Of a stretch of DNA of 64,000 bases, positions 9,204 through 18,161 are shown in pieces. The notes beneath the pieces are model-generated. The model did not search any database, was not told where the DNA came from, and saw only the letters and a list, made by a program, of their open reading frames with translations. Where the stretch lies: assembly GCA_030694465.1 (NCBI GenBank), contig JAUXYJ010000068.1, positions 185,689 through 249,688 of the forward strand, written 5' to 3'. Origin of the DNA: Deltaproteobacteria bacterium (lineage in GTDB: Bacteria > Myxococcota_A > Polyangia > Polyangiales > Ga0077539). Every line of letters begins with the position of its first letter. Position 1 is the stretch's first letter. The translations under genes were made by a program, and so were the position numbers.

Positions 9204-9713
9204 ATGGTGAAGAGGCTCGTCCTCGGGCTGCTCAAGGGGCTCGTGATCGGTGGTGCGCTTGGTGCGCTGTTTTTTCTGGTGCTTGGGATCAATGGATCCG
9301 GAGCGCTAGCCTACGTCTTGGCAGGCTTGGCAGCTGCAATAGCGGGGATTTTTGCAGGTCAACCGCCTTGGCGTCAGGGCGCCTGGGTCGGCACAATTCT
9401 CAAGGGGACCTTCGGGCTCGGCGTCGGCGCAGCGCTCTATTGGGTCGTGCAGCGGTTTTTGGGCGGAGTGCCCATCCCCGCACTCGGGAGCGTGTCCGCC
9501 AGCACGATCGCCGAAGCGCCCATCGCGTTTATGCCCATCGTCGCGGCGGTCTACTCGATGCTGATCGAGCTGGATGACGGCGGCGAAGACAACTCGGCCA
9601 CCGCAGGCGCCAACAAGACCGGCGTTCGCGTGGATGGCAGCACCTCGGAGGACGAGTCACAAGACGTCGAGGTCAGCGCCAGTTCACAACAGCAGAAGCA
9701 GAACCGCCGGTAG
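9204..9713 (+). CDS. Small integral membrane protein of unknown function
   Basis: 169 residues with about four hydrophobic helices (near residues 8-30, 36-55, 65-90 and 105-125) and a polar, Asp/Glu/Gln-rich C-terminal tail. No family is recognised. It lies 50 bp after the FHA-ATPase gene on the same strand, so the two may be co-transcribed and the protein could be a membrane partner. The start at ATG 9204 leads directly into the first helix after a short basic segment (MVKR). Confidence 0.7.
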   Translation: MVKRLVLGLLKGLVIGGALGALFFLVLGINGSGALAYVLAGLAAAIAGIFAGQPPWRQGAWVGTILKGTFGLGVGAALYWVVQRFLGGVPIPALGSVSASTIAEAPIAFMPIVAAVYSMLIELDDGGEDNSATAGANKTGVRVDGSTSEDESQDVEVSASSQQQKQNRR

Positions 9714-9738
9714 ATTCTCTGGCGATTCGCAGGTAGCG

Positions 9739-10311
9739 CTAGCGATTAGGGGTGAGGGTCACGTTCGCCGGAGGCATCCCCGGCATCGTCTGACCTTGGT
9801 TGGCCGCCGCACGCATTTCGTATTTGCTGGGACACTTGGCGACGACCTCGCGCGCTTCAAAGAGCCCCGAGGCGAGGAGCTGTCCACGCACGGTGACACC
9901 AATGCCCTCGCGAAATGTATCCGGCACGATGCCTCGATAGTGGACCGGCATCGCGCGACCGTTGCGCTCCACTCTGAATCGAAAGTCGCTCGAGCCCGAC
10001 TGGTTTTCGACGGTACCGGCCTGGACCATCCCCTCGACCCTAAGCTCGGGCAGGCCCACAAATCGCGCGGGCGCTGCGAGCACTTCGTCAACGTATTTGC
10101 TGTAAACTAACGCACCCTGCCCCGGACGAAACGTCGAGCCCACCAACCCAACCACGACCAAGATCACCCCCACCATCACCCACGGAACCAAGTTGCGCTT
10201 TGGCGCAATCTTGCCTGCTCCGACGGGCATCTCAGGCCTCGCCTCGCCCTCCTTGGCGTCTACCCAGTCCTGAGAGTCATCGTGTGTGCGAGTTGGTTGC
10301 GGGTCCGTCAT
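9739..10311 (-). CDS. ccmE: Cytochrome c maturation haem chaperone CcmE, Cys-type
   Basis: CcmE holds haem covalently on the outer face of the inner membrane and delivers it to apocytochromes c. The 190-residue protein has a polar N-terminus of about 40 residues, one membrane anchor (about residues 41-60) and an OB-fold domain with the usual 'Y-x-x-VDEVLA' and 'R-V-E-G-x-V' features. The haem-attachment motif reads C-P-S-K-Y (Cys160, Tyr164), the CxxxY variant known from some archaea and Desulfovibrio, in place of HxxxY. No other ccm gene is adjacent, but a five-haem cytochrome gene lies 1.2 kb away on the other strand. Confidence 0.87.
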   Translation of the reverse strand: MTDPQPTRTHDDSQDWVDAKEGEARPEMPVGAGKIAPKRNLVPWVMVGVILVVVGLVGSTFRPGQGALVYSKYVDEVLAAPARFVGLPELRVEGMVQAGTVENQSGSSDFRFRVERNGRAMPVHYRGIVPDTFREGIGVTVRGQLLASGLFEAREVVAKCPSKYEMRAAANQGQTMPGMPPANVTLTPNR

Positions 10312-10414
10312 AGCGCTGTGATCCGGGGTTGTACCCCAGCGAGCGCGCCCGCGCTTGTGCGAGATTGCGTCTCAAGCGTCGCGCCGGTTGTTCTCTGAGG
10401 TATGTTCAGCGTCC

Positions 10415-11443
10415 ATGGTGCCACGGAGCCACATTCGCCCAGCGCAGAGACACGGAAAGATCACCACGATCGCGTCCCTGCTCATGCTCTCGCTTGCTGC
10501 GTGTCGACGCGATCCTCCATCGAACCTCCGGCCAGGAGAAATCGTGCCGATTGATCCCGCTGGACTCGCACAGATCCGCGCACGCGCCAACGAGCCCGCC
10601 GTGCGCCCACGTCCGCGGCTGCGAGTGCTCCGCTTCGAGGCCTCGGTGACGGGCACCGCTCGGACATCTACCGTGGATTTTACAGCGTTTGGCCAGGCTC
10701 TTGAGCGCCGTGCAGAGGCCCTCGCCGCCCTCTCGCCCCGCGCCTCGGTGAACACCACGGGGGCGGTGATCTCGTTCGCGCTGGGGGGATCGACCCCGAC
10801 GAGCATCGTGGCCGAACAGCTCGCACGACCAGGCCGAATTGAGCTCTTGCGTCTCGGCCGTTGCCCTAAATTTACTGACGAAATCAACCCTGAAGCCCGC
10901 CGCGCGGGCCGCTTCGCTACCGTCGAAGACGACGAGGAAGTCCCCTTCGCGTCCCCAGGCCCCGAGGGCATCGCGTCACTCGCGGGATTCCGCGCGTTCT
11001 TGTCGTTGTTTACCCTCCCGCCCAACCTGCGATGGCTCCATGGCGCAGTCCGCGCCGCAGGAGGCCTCGCGCGCCGTGGCTATTGCGCCCAGACCGCGTT
11101 TGTCCTGCCAGCGCCCGCGATCCGCGCGTTTCGGCCCACCCTCGAGCCCACCAACCTCGACCCCATGCTCGAGGTCACCCTCGCCCCCGAGACAGCCGGT
11201 GTGGTCCAACAGTTCTTGAACCCCACGCTAGAACGCGACCGAGCGCCGGTCGTCCTCGCGATCGATGACGAAGTCATGGGCCCAGTACGATGGGTCGAGC
11301 CCGACGCGGGGCCCGCGTTGTTGCGAATCGTTCCTAACTCCCGGATTGGCAGCGTAAGCCCCGAACTCGTGGGAATTCTCTGGCAAAGTGGGCCGATCCC
11401 TCTACCCTATACGCTCCGAGAGCTCCCGCTCCAAGAGCCCTAA
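10415..11443 (+). CDS. Lipoprotein resembling the SecD periplasmic (P1) domain
   Basis: 342 residues with a lipoprotein signal (LSLAAC, Cys30), which decides the start at ATG 10415. The mature part resembles the soluble P1 domain of SecD. It has a first lobe of the type 'LxxRxxALxxLSPRASV...G..ISFALGG', then 'RPGRIELLRL', and near the end 'VTLAPETAGVVQQF' followed by a 'VVLAIDDEVMGPV' strand and 'LWQSGPIPLPYTL' (compare SecD 'LRSGALPAPL'). No membrane helices of SecD follow. By inference it is an outer-membrane or inner-membrane anchored SecD-like head, of unknown role. Family membership is judged by eye and is moderately sure. Confidence 0.72.
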   Translation: MVPRSHIRPAQRHGKITTIASLLMLSLAACRRDPPSNLRPGEIVPIDPAGLAQIRARANEPAVRPRPRLRVLRFEASVTGTARTSTVDFTAFGQALERRAEALAALSPRASVNTTGAVISFALGGSTPTSIVAEQLARPGRIELLRLGRCPKFTDEINPEARRAGRFATVEDDEEVPFASPGPEGIASLAGFRAFLSLFTLPPNLRWLHGAVRAAGGLARRGYCAQTAFVLPAPAIRAFRPTLEPTNLDPMLEVTLAPETAGVVQQFLNPTLERDRAPVVLAIDDEVMGPVRWVEPDAGPALLRIVPNSRIGSVSPELVGILWQSGPIPLPYTLRELPLQEP

Positions 11444-11533
11444 CGCTGCAGCCCTCGGGGGTCTCGTATGCGCAAGCCCACACACATGCCCAGATGACTT
11501 TTGAGTCATCCCGGCGCACGCTCTCGCCCAGAC

Positions 11534-13756
11534 GTGTCCAAGTCTCTTTTCCCCTCTGCGTCCCGTTCGCATCGGCGCTTCTGGGCGATCACCGTGACAG
11601 CATGCACGCTCGCTCTCACGCTCGGGGCATGTCGCTCACGCGCCCGCGTAGGCTCGATGGACGACGCGGCATCACGCGATGGCTCTCTCTCGTTTGATGT
11701 CGCGACGCCGCCGTTTCGAGCGCCCCGAATGGACACCACGCTCCATCGCAATTCGCCCTCGAACGCACAGACCCAGACCCGTTCGCTCCTGCCTCTCGAC
11801 ACCTTCTCCGCGCTCGACCAATGCTCGGTCTGCCACGCGGACATCTTCGACCAATGGAACCGCAGCGCCCACCGCTTCTCCTCCATGGACAACATGCTCT
11901 ACGCGCCCTCGTTTGAAGCGGCCCGTCGCGCCCGCTCGGTCCCTGGGACCCGATTCTGCGGTGGATGCCATGACCCCGCCCTGCTGTTTGCTGGCGACAT
12001 CGACGGCGCCCCGATCACCGCTGCCCACGAGCGCGCGTCACTCGGCGTCGGGTGCGTGCTCTGCCACTCTGTGGACCACCTTCACGACCGCACGGGCAAC
12101 GGCGGATACGTGCTGCGGACAGACCCCATCACCGCGACAATCCCCGAGCGAACCGAGGATGGGCACTTTATCAACGTCCTCGCGCACCGGCGGCGAGTGG
12201 CCAGTGAATCACTTCGCTCTGCAGACCTCTGCGGCGCTTGTCACAAGGTCGCGCTGACCGAGCTCGTCACGTTTGGGCCCTGGCTTCGCGGACAAAACGA
12301 GCTTGATCCGTGGGAGCAGAGCGCGTTCAACGACAACGATCCATCGCGGTACGATCCCGACGTGCGTCGGCAGACCTGCAACGACTGCCACATGCCTCGC
12401 GAGCCCGCGACACACGGCGACGTCGCCGCCCACAACGGCACAGTGCGCTCGCACCGATTCTTGGGAGGTCACACCACGCTCGCCGCGATCCAACACGACG
12501 ACGACACCTTGGCCCGCCAACGCGCAGTGCTCGAGGGCGCCATCGCGATCGACGTCTTGATGACGACCGCGCAGCTCGTAGACACGCCCACCGCGCCACA
12601 ACCATTCGCCGCAGCGCGCGTGCGCGCAGGGCAGCCCTTGCGCCTCGAGATCGTGCTCAGCAACGAGCGCGTGGGCCACCATTTTCCGGCCGGAACCGCA
12701 GACGCAACCGACGTCTGGATCGCGCTAACCCTGCGCGACGCGAACGGACGCGCTGTGCTTGTCTCGGGTGCGCTGGACGCACGCGGGCGCCTCGACCCCG
12801 AGGCCCATCGGCTTCACACCCGCCCGCTCGATGCCAACGGCTTGCCCGCAGAGCTCCGGGATCCACATCGGTTTCGAGCGCAAGCGTATGACACCACGCT
12901 CCCTCCAAGAGCTTCGCGCGTTGTGCGTTTTCAGGGCGATGTGCCTCCCGATGCGCGAGCGCCCTTCTCACTCACCGCGCAAGTACTCCATCGCCGAATT
13001 GCCGACCCGTACTGGGCCTTCGTGTGCGCTGAGCAGCTGCGTACGACCCATCGCCCTTGCCCCACGCGTCCGATCACCACCGTCGCGGCCTTCGACGAGC
13101 ACACCCCACGCCCGCTTTGGCGACGCTACTACGACCACGGTCGTGCGCTCGCCGAGGTGCAAATTCAAGAGCGCGTAGGAGAAGCTCTCGCGTCGCTGCG
13201 TGAGTCCCAGAGGCTCGCGGGCACACACGCTGGACCTTGGATTGAGCTCGCGCGGGTGGCCATCCGCCAGGGGCGCAACCCAGAGGCGTTCGAGCTGCTC
13301 GCACGCGCCGAACAGATCGATCCGTCGAGCCAAGTTCCTGATTATTTTCGCGCACTTGCGAACACTCAGGTCTTTCGCGCCGCGGAGAGCATCACGGCCC
13401 TCAGCCGCGTGCTTACGCGCTATCCGCGACACCTCCAGACCACCGAAATGTTAGCCAACGCGCTCGGGCTCGCGGGGCGTCACCCCGAGGCGCTCAGCCT
13501 GCTCTTTTCGGGGCTGAACATCGACCCAGAGCGCGCACCCATGCTGAATCTTCTCGCGCTCGAGCTCGACGCGCTGGGAGCTCCAGACGAGTCCAACCTC
13601 GCGCGCGAAGCGTACGAGCGACATCGGTTCCACGATGGGATCCCTGCGATTCGCACACGATGCAAACGCGAGGTCCCCCACTGTCAGCGCGAGAGCGAGT
13701 CAGTCCACACGCACCCATGGGGTCCCCCTCTTGGCAGCGTGACGACCGCTCCCTGA
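11534..13756 (+). CDS. Five-haem c-type cytochrome with TPR tail, lipoprotein
   Basis: About 740 residues. An N-terminal signal ends in LTLGAC, a lipobox. Five CxxCH haem sites are present: CSVCH, CGGCH, CVLCH, CGACH and CNDCH, all in the first 40 percent, in the spacing of the cytochrome c554/multihaem family. The middle is a beta-rich domain and the last 200 residues look like tetratricopeptide repeats ('AxxxLARAEQIDPSS', 'ANALGLAGRHPEALSL', 'LDALGAPDESNLAREAYE'). GTG 11534 gives the cleanest signal peptide; a TTG at 11501 is also possible. It likely acts in periplasmic or outer-membrane electron transfer and would depend on the nearby CcmE. Confidence 0.82.
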   Translation: MSKSLFPSASRSHRRFWAITVTACTLALTLGACRSRARVGSMDDAASRDGSLSFDVATPPFRAPRMDTTLHRNSPSNAQTQTRSLLPLDTFSALDQCSVCHADIFDQWNRSAHRFSSMDNMLYAPSFEAARRARSVPGTRFCGGCHDPALLFAGDIDGAPITAAHERASLGVGCVLCHSVDHLHDRTGNGGYVLRTDPITATIPERTEDGHFINVLAHRRRVASESLRSADLCGACHKVALTELVTFGPWLRGQNELDPWEQSAFNDNDPSRYDPDVRRQTCNDCHMPREPATHGDVAAHNGTVRSHRFLGGHTTLAAIQHDDDTLARQRAVLEGAIAIDVLMTTAQLVDTPTAPQPFAAARVRAGQPLRLEIVLSNERVGHHFPAGTADATDVWIALTLRDANGRAVLVSGALDARGRLDPEAHRLHTRPLDANGLPAELRDPHRFRAQAYDTTLPPRASRVVRFQGDVPPDARAPFSLTAQVLHRRIADPYWAFVCAEQLRTTHRPCPTRPITTVAAFDEHTPRPLWRRYYDHGRALAEVQIQERVGEALASLRESQRLAGTHAGPWIELARVAIRQGRNPEAFELLARAEQIDPSSQVPDYFRALANTQVFRAAESITALSRVLTRYPRHLQTTEMLANALGLAGRHPEALSLLFSGLNIDPERAPMLNLLALELDALGAPDESNLAREAYERHRFHDGIPAIRTRCKREVPHCQRESESVHTHPWGPPLGSVTTAP

Positions 13757-13758
13757 GC

Positions 13759-15333
13759 TCAGCCCCCTGTGGGCGCTGCGGCTGCCGCTGCGGCCTCGGG
13801 CGCGGGGTCGGTGATCCGGAAGTCCACGCGGCGATTGAGCGAGCGAGCCTCACGACGAACGCGCCCCGTGAGGCCGTCCACGGGACGACGCGGGCGGGTC
13901 TCTCCAAAGCCGTGCGCTTCGAGGCGGCCGGCTTCGATTCCGTGCTCGACCATCCACTGCATGACGCGTTGCGCGCGGCGGTTGGAGAGGTCCATGTTCG
14001 AGGTGTCATCGCCGACGTCGTCGGTGTGGCCTTCGATGGATAGACGGCGCACGGCGGTCGACACGCGCAGCGCATCCACGACCGCGGTCAACACCGGAAA
14101 CGACCGTGGCGAAATGACGTCACGGTTGTGCGGAAAAAAGACCGGCGCGAGGATGTTAATCATGCCGTTTTCGACTCGAACGAGGCCAGGGCAGCCATTG
14201 CGCATCGGGTCTGCGCTCGGCGCGCCGGCCTGGTCCGGGCAGTGATCGGTCGCGTCGGGGACCGTGTCATTGTCGCGGTCGGGGAGCGGGCATCCCGGAC
14301 GTGCGGGATCGGGGTTGTTTCCGGCGCGAACATCGCGGCATTGGTCCGCACTGTTGAACACGCCGTCGCGGTCCGCGTCGGCATCAGGGCAGCCAGCGCG
14401 CGTGGGGTCGGGATGATCGCCCTGGGGTTCGTTGACGCACTGGTCCGTGTTGTCAAAGACGCCATCGTGGTCGGTGTCCGCGAGGGGACAGCCGGCGCGT
14501 GCGGGGTCGGGATGATCGCCCTGGGGTTCGTTGACGCACTGGTCCGTGTTGTCAAACACGCCGTCGCGGTCGGTGTCCGCGAGGGGACAGCCGGCGCGTG
14601 CGGGATCGGGATGATCGCCCTGGGGTTCGTTGACGCACTGGTCGTCTCCGTCGACGACGCCGTCGCCGTCGGTGTCCGTCGGAGCCGCGGGGCGAGCCTC
14701 AGGCGCGCCCGTGGTGATGGTCATCGCTACACCCGCGCCAAAGAACATCGCGTCGGCGGGTGCGGGCTCGTCGTCAGGCTGCAGCACGTGACCGTAACGA
14801 ACGTTCGGTCCGATTTGAAAATTGCGATGCACGTTGAACTCAAACCCGAGCCCTGCATCGAAGTGAAACCTCGTGAGCGGGCCGGTAAAGCCCACGCCCG
14901 CGTTGCCGTCGATAAACAAGCGACCCACGCTGCCGAGCATGGGCTCAAAGCGGATACCGCCCATCACGCCGAGGAGGTGTCCAAGGTCGCCGGTCTGCGG
15001 CAAAAACATCCAGTTGCTCACGGACGCCTGGATCGAGAACCAGTCCACTGGTGCGACGAAAAGCCGACCGATTCCGTGAAAATTAACAGTGTCAAACTGT
15101 AGGCTGCTGCGCTGCCACTCGCTGATCATGGTGCCCGCGCCGAGCTCGACTCGCGCTCCAAAACGGGGCTGCGCTTGTGCTTCGTTGCCCTGCGCCATCA
15201 CTGCGGTCATCGCGCAGGCGGCTGCAAGACATGCTCCCAAGCGCGAGAGCGATCGAGGTCGCGTCGTATGCTCAGAAACGGGAGAAATCACGCCGCGTGT
15301 AGACGCGGCGACTGTGTATGGGTTGCCCTTCAT
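13759..15333 (-). CDS. OmpA-family outer-membrane protein with thrombospondin type 3 repeats
   Basis: 524 residues. A signal peptide (ends near AQAQP) is followed by an N-terminal beta-barrel-like region of about 170 residues. Then comes a calcium-binding TSP3 region of about 165 residues built on D-x-D-x-D-G-x-x-D-x-x-D-x-C units. The C-terminal OmpA domain (SIEGHTDDVG, LSNRRAQRV, GFGETRP) binds peptidoglycan. The protein therefore links the outer membrane to the cell wall, with the TSP3 part as a rigid calcium-dependent spacer. It is the second of two genes on the minus strand after the Cys-rich lipoprotein's neighbour gap of 134 bp, and its stop lies two bases from the end of the cytochrome gene. 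Confidence 0.9.
   Translation of the reverse strand: MKGNPYTVAASTRGVISPVSEHTTRPRSLSRLGACLAAACAMTAVMAQGNEAQAQPRFGARVELGAGTMISEWQRSSLQFDTVNFHGIGRLFVAPVDWFSIQASVSNWMFLPQTGDLGHLLGVMGGIRFEPMLGSVGRLFIDGNAGVGFTGPLTRFHFDAGLGFEFNVHRNFQIGPNVRYGHVLQPDDEPAPADAMFFGAGVAMTITTGAPEARPAAPTDTDGDGVVDGDDQCVNEPQGDHPDPARAGCPLADTDRDGVFDNTDQCVNEPQGDHPDPARAGCPLADTDHDGVFDNTDQCVNEPQGDHPDPTRAGCPDADADRDGVFNSADQCRDVRAGNNPDPARPGCPLPDRDNDTVPDATDHCPDQAGAPSADPMRNGCPGLVRVENGMINILAPVFFPHNRDVISPRSFPVLTAVVDALRVSTAVRRLSIEGHTDDVGDDTSNMDLSNRRAQRVMQWMVEHGIEAGRLEAHGFGETRPRRPVDGLTGRVRREARSLNRRVDFRITDPAPEAAAAAAAPTGG
14395..14645 (-). repeat. Near-identical 99-bp tandem repeats encoding TSP3 units
   Basis: Within the OmpA gene the same DNA recurs with a period of exactly 99 bp (33 residues): a shared landmark begins at 14422, 14521 and 14620. 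The copies differ at only a few bases, so they are recent duplications rather than old diverged repeats. Flanking TSP3 units are more diverged. Confidence 0.9.
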
Positions 15334-15467
15334 GCTCTGTAGGGTCCATCAGCCAATTGCTCCAAAGCAAGCCTTTCTCAATTTGGACAGCTTACCAAGT
15401 GCACAAATTCCGAACGCGCATCGTCAATCAATTGACAGTTCGGTGAAGAAATCACCATAAAACTCAA

Positions 15468-18104
15468 TTAATTCGGATAGTTAAGAATATAGACCCTCGC
15501 CGGCGGATCGGCAGCAGTGCTCGCACGGCAGGGCCCTGTAAGAGGTGGCACGAAGCTCCCTGCGAGGGCGCAGCGCGTGACATCGACACTCAGCCGAACG
15601 CGACCCACTCCGCCGAGCCCTCCGGCTCCGCCCGATGCATAGAGGCTCGCCACACCGCCCAATCCGCCCGCCGCGGTGACCCGTGCCGTCGCGGTGGTCT
15701 GCACCGAGGGGGCGCGCAAGAAGATCACTCCGCCGCTGCCTCCGCCTCCCGCGGCGCCAGGTTGGGGATCACAGCCCGCTGCCATGCTGGTCCCGATGTA
15801 CGCGTCGCCGCCATCGCCGCCGTTGGCTAGCACGCGACCCGTGATGCGGATGCTGTCGACGCTCCACAACCGAAGCGCGCCGCCCGCGCCGCCGCCGCCG
15901 CTGGTGCCTCCAAACGCAGGGCGATTGAGATAATCCGCGCTGCCGCCGCCGCCGCCGCTTCCGGGGACAAACGTTGTCTCTGCCGATGGGTCTGCCGCGG
16001 CGAGCGCGCCAATGCTGCCCCCGCCTCCGCCGCCGACCCACGCCGCCGGGATGCCTCCGCGCACGCCCGGACACTGCGTCTGACCCAGCGTCCCAGAGCG
16101 CCCCGCGTACACCGCCAGCGCGCCTGCGCCCGAGGCTCCCCCTGCGCCGACACCCGCGCCGCCGCCACCCGTGACGCCCATGCAGTCCGACTGGCCGACG
16201 TAGGCAGGGCCCAGCGCGCCGGGCCCTCCGCCCGCCAGACCGCCTCCACCCGCGCCGTAGGCTCTATATCCCGTAAACACTCCTCCACCGCCGCCAAACC
16301 GCGCTGCAGGCGAAGCAAAGAGCAGCTGCGTGGCCATGTCCGGGATGCACCCCGCGTTGTTGCCCACTCGACACGACCCGAGCGTCCCTGCGACCGCAGG
16401 ACCGTAGGGACCCGAGACTCCGGCGACCCACTCGCACGCAGGACCCGCGACGGCGCTGCGGGGCTCGCCGGTGTGTCCGCCCGAACCCGCGCGCCCCTCC
16501 CGCGTGGTCCGCGAGGCGATCGTGCTCTGCCCGCCAGGGCCACCCGAGAGATCCAAGATGCCATCGATCACGATGGGCCCGGTCGCTCGCAGATCGAGCG
16601 TGGCCGACTGCGCGCCACCGCCGGTGACATAGACCGCCACGCCCGCGGGCACCGTGATGGAGGTAAAGTTGTGCAGTCCCGGGGACAAATACGTGGGATT
16701 CACCGTGGGATTAAACGCGCCCTCCGTGCCCGTGCTCACGACCTGACAGCGCGACGCGACGCAGACCTCGCCAGCGACGCACGCGCGCCCACACGCACCA
16801 CACGAAGTCGCATCCGTCGCCAAATTCACACATCGATCCGTACAGCACTGCAGCCCGGCAGCGCACGCAGGCCCCGCTCCGCAGCGAGGCCGCGCGACAC
16901 ACGTCGTCCCCACGCACTCAGCGTCGGCAGGGCAGACCACGCCGCACGCGCCACAGTGATTGTTGTTGTTCGTAAGATTGACTTCGCAACCATTGCTCGG
17001 GTTCGCGTCACAGTCCGCCGTGTTGGCCAATGGACAGGTGATCCCACAGACCCCTGCACGACAGGTCGCAGCGCTGCCTCCCCCGGCGACGCATCGGCGA
17101 GAGCACGCCCCGCAGTTCTCGACGCTTGTCGCGAGCTGGACGCAGTTCATACCGCAGCAAGTCTGCCCAACGTCGCAGCGACCCCCGCAGTCTTCGGGTG
17201 GCGTACACGTGCCGCCAAGACACAGCTCTCCCGCTGCACACGAGCGGCCACACGCGCCGCAGTTACGTGCGTTGTTGCGCAGATCCGCGCACACGCTCAC
17301 GCCAGCCTGCGTGCAACACGAGTTTCCGGCGGGACACGGCCCGCACCCCGCGCAGCTCCCAATGAGACACGCCTGCCCTGACGAGCACCTCCGCCCGCAC
17401 GCGCCACAGTTGGCCGAGTCCGCATCGAGCCGCGTGCACCGATCGCCACAGCAGACAGTGCCTGGCTCACACGTGCCACAACCCGCAACGCGGCAGACAC
17501 CGGCATCACAGCGCGAACCCGCGGCGCACGCGCGACCACAGGCTCCGCAGTTGCGCGCATCGGATCGCAGATCGACGCACCCCTCGGTGCAGCAGGCCTG
17601 CTCTGGATTGCAGGTACCGCAGCCGCCGCCTTCGCATCGAGACGCTACGCAGCGCCCACCTGGCCCGCACGAGACGTTGCAGCCGCCGCAGTGAGCCTCG
17701 GCGCTGCTTGGGTCCACGCAGGCCCCGTCGCAACAGAGTGAGCCTGCCGCACACGCCGGTCCCGCGCCACAGCCCGGGACACAGACGCTCGCCCGGCACT
17801 GCGATCCTTGGGGACAATCACTGCCGTTGCGACACGCGACGCACACTCCCTGCACGACGTCACACAGCGGCGTAAGGGGCGTGGCAGCGCAGTCTTCGTT
17901 TGAGACGCAGCGACCACCCCCTCCGTCACCGTCACCCGAGTCCATCGCGTCCGATGCGGCATCGCCGGTGTCTCGGACGACCACGTCGCGGTTTGAATCT
18001 TGGACGGCGCCATCGCTCGAAGCGCGAGGGTCGATGAGCTCTGTTCGCCCACACGCGGTGAGCAACAGAACGAGCACAAGCGAAGCGAGAAAGCGAGCAA
18101 CCAT
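15468..18104 (-). CDS. Large Cys-rich then Gly-rich surface lipoprotein
   Basis: 878 residues. The signal ends in LLLTACGR (lipobox). After an Asp/Ser-rich spacer come about nine Cys-rich modules of roughly 40 residues with the recurring core 'CGACGRxCxxGxxC' and 'CCGxxC', up to residue 470. The last 400 residues are a beta-rich domain with very Gly-rich stretches (GGGGGS, GAGGA-type). This build (lipid anchor, disulphide-rich stalk, Gly-rich head) is frequent among large secreted myxobacterial proteins of unknown function. Many Cys pairs imply periplasmic or extracellular disulphides. No enzyme signature is visible. Confidence 0.85.
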   Translation of the reverse strand: MVARFLASLVLVLLLTACGRTELIDPRASSDGAVQDSNRDVVVRDTGDAASDAMDSGDGDGGGGRCVSNEDCAATPLTPLCDVVQGVCVACRNGSDCPQGSQCRASVCVPGCGAGPACAAGSLCCDGACVDPSSAEAHCGGCNVSCGPGGRCVASRCEGGGCGTCNPEQACCTEGCVDLRSDARNCGACGRACAAGSRCDAGVCRVAGCGTCEPGTVCCGDRCTRLDADSANCGACGRRCSSGQACLIGSCAGCGPCPAGNSCCTQAGVSVCADLRNNARNCGACGRSCAAGELCLGGTCTPPEDCGGRCDVGQTCCGMNCVQLATSVENCGACSRRCVAGGGSAATCRAGVCGITCPLANTADCDANPSNGCEVNLTNNNNHCGACGVVCPADAECVGTTCVARPRCGAGPACAAGLQCCTDRCVNLATDATSCGACGRACVAGEVCVASRCQVVSTGTEGAFNPTVNPTYLSPGLHNFTSITVPAGVAVYVTGGGAQSATLDLRATGPIVIDGILDLSGGPGGQSTIASRTTREGRAGSGGHTGEPRSAVAGPACEWVAGVSGPYGPAVAGTLGSCRVGNNAGCIPDMATQLLFASPAARFGGGGGVFTGYRAYGAGGGGLAGGGPGALGPAYVGQSDCMGVTGGGGAGVGAGGASGAGALAVYAGRSGTLGQTQCPGVRGGIPAAWVGGGGGGSIGALAAADPSAETTFVPGSGGGGGSADYLNRPAFGGTSGGGGAGGALRLWSVDSIRITGRVLANGGDGGDAYIGTSMAAGCDPQPGAAGGGGSGGVIFLRAPSVQTTATARVTAAGGLGGVASLYASGGAGGLGGVGRVRLSVDVTRCALAGSFVPPLTGPCRASTAADPPARVYILNYPN

Positions 18105-18161
18105 GCAGCGATGCTAGGCCAATCGCTCCCCCCTTGGCGAACGCCGTAGAGTCGTCGCAGC

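Noticed and set aside
14395..14645. Possible CRISPR array because of regular spacing
   Set aside because: The 99-bp periodic units are contiguous coding repeats without unique spacers.
14128..15102. A 324-codon frame opposite the OmpA gene
   Set aside because: It is the antisense of the TSP3 repeats; its repeats mirror the real gene and it has no independent signal.
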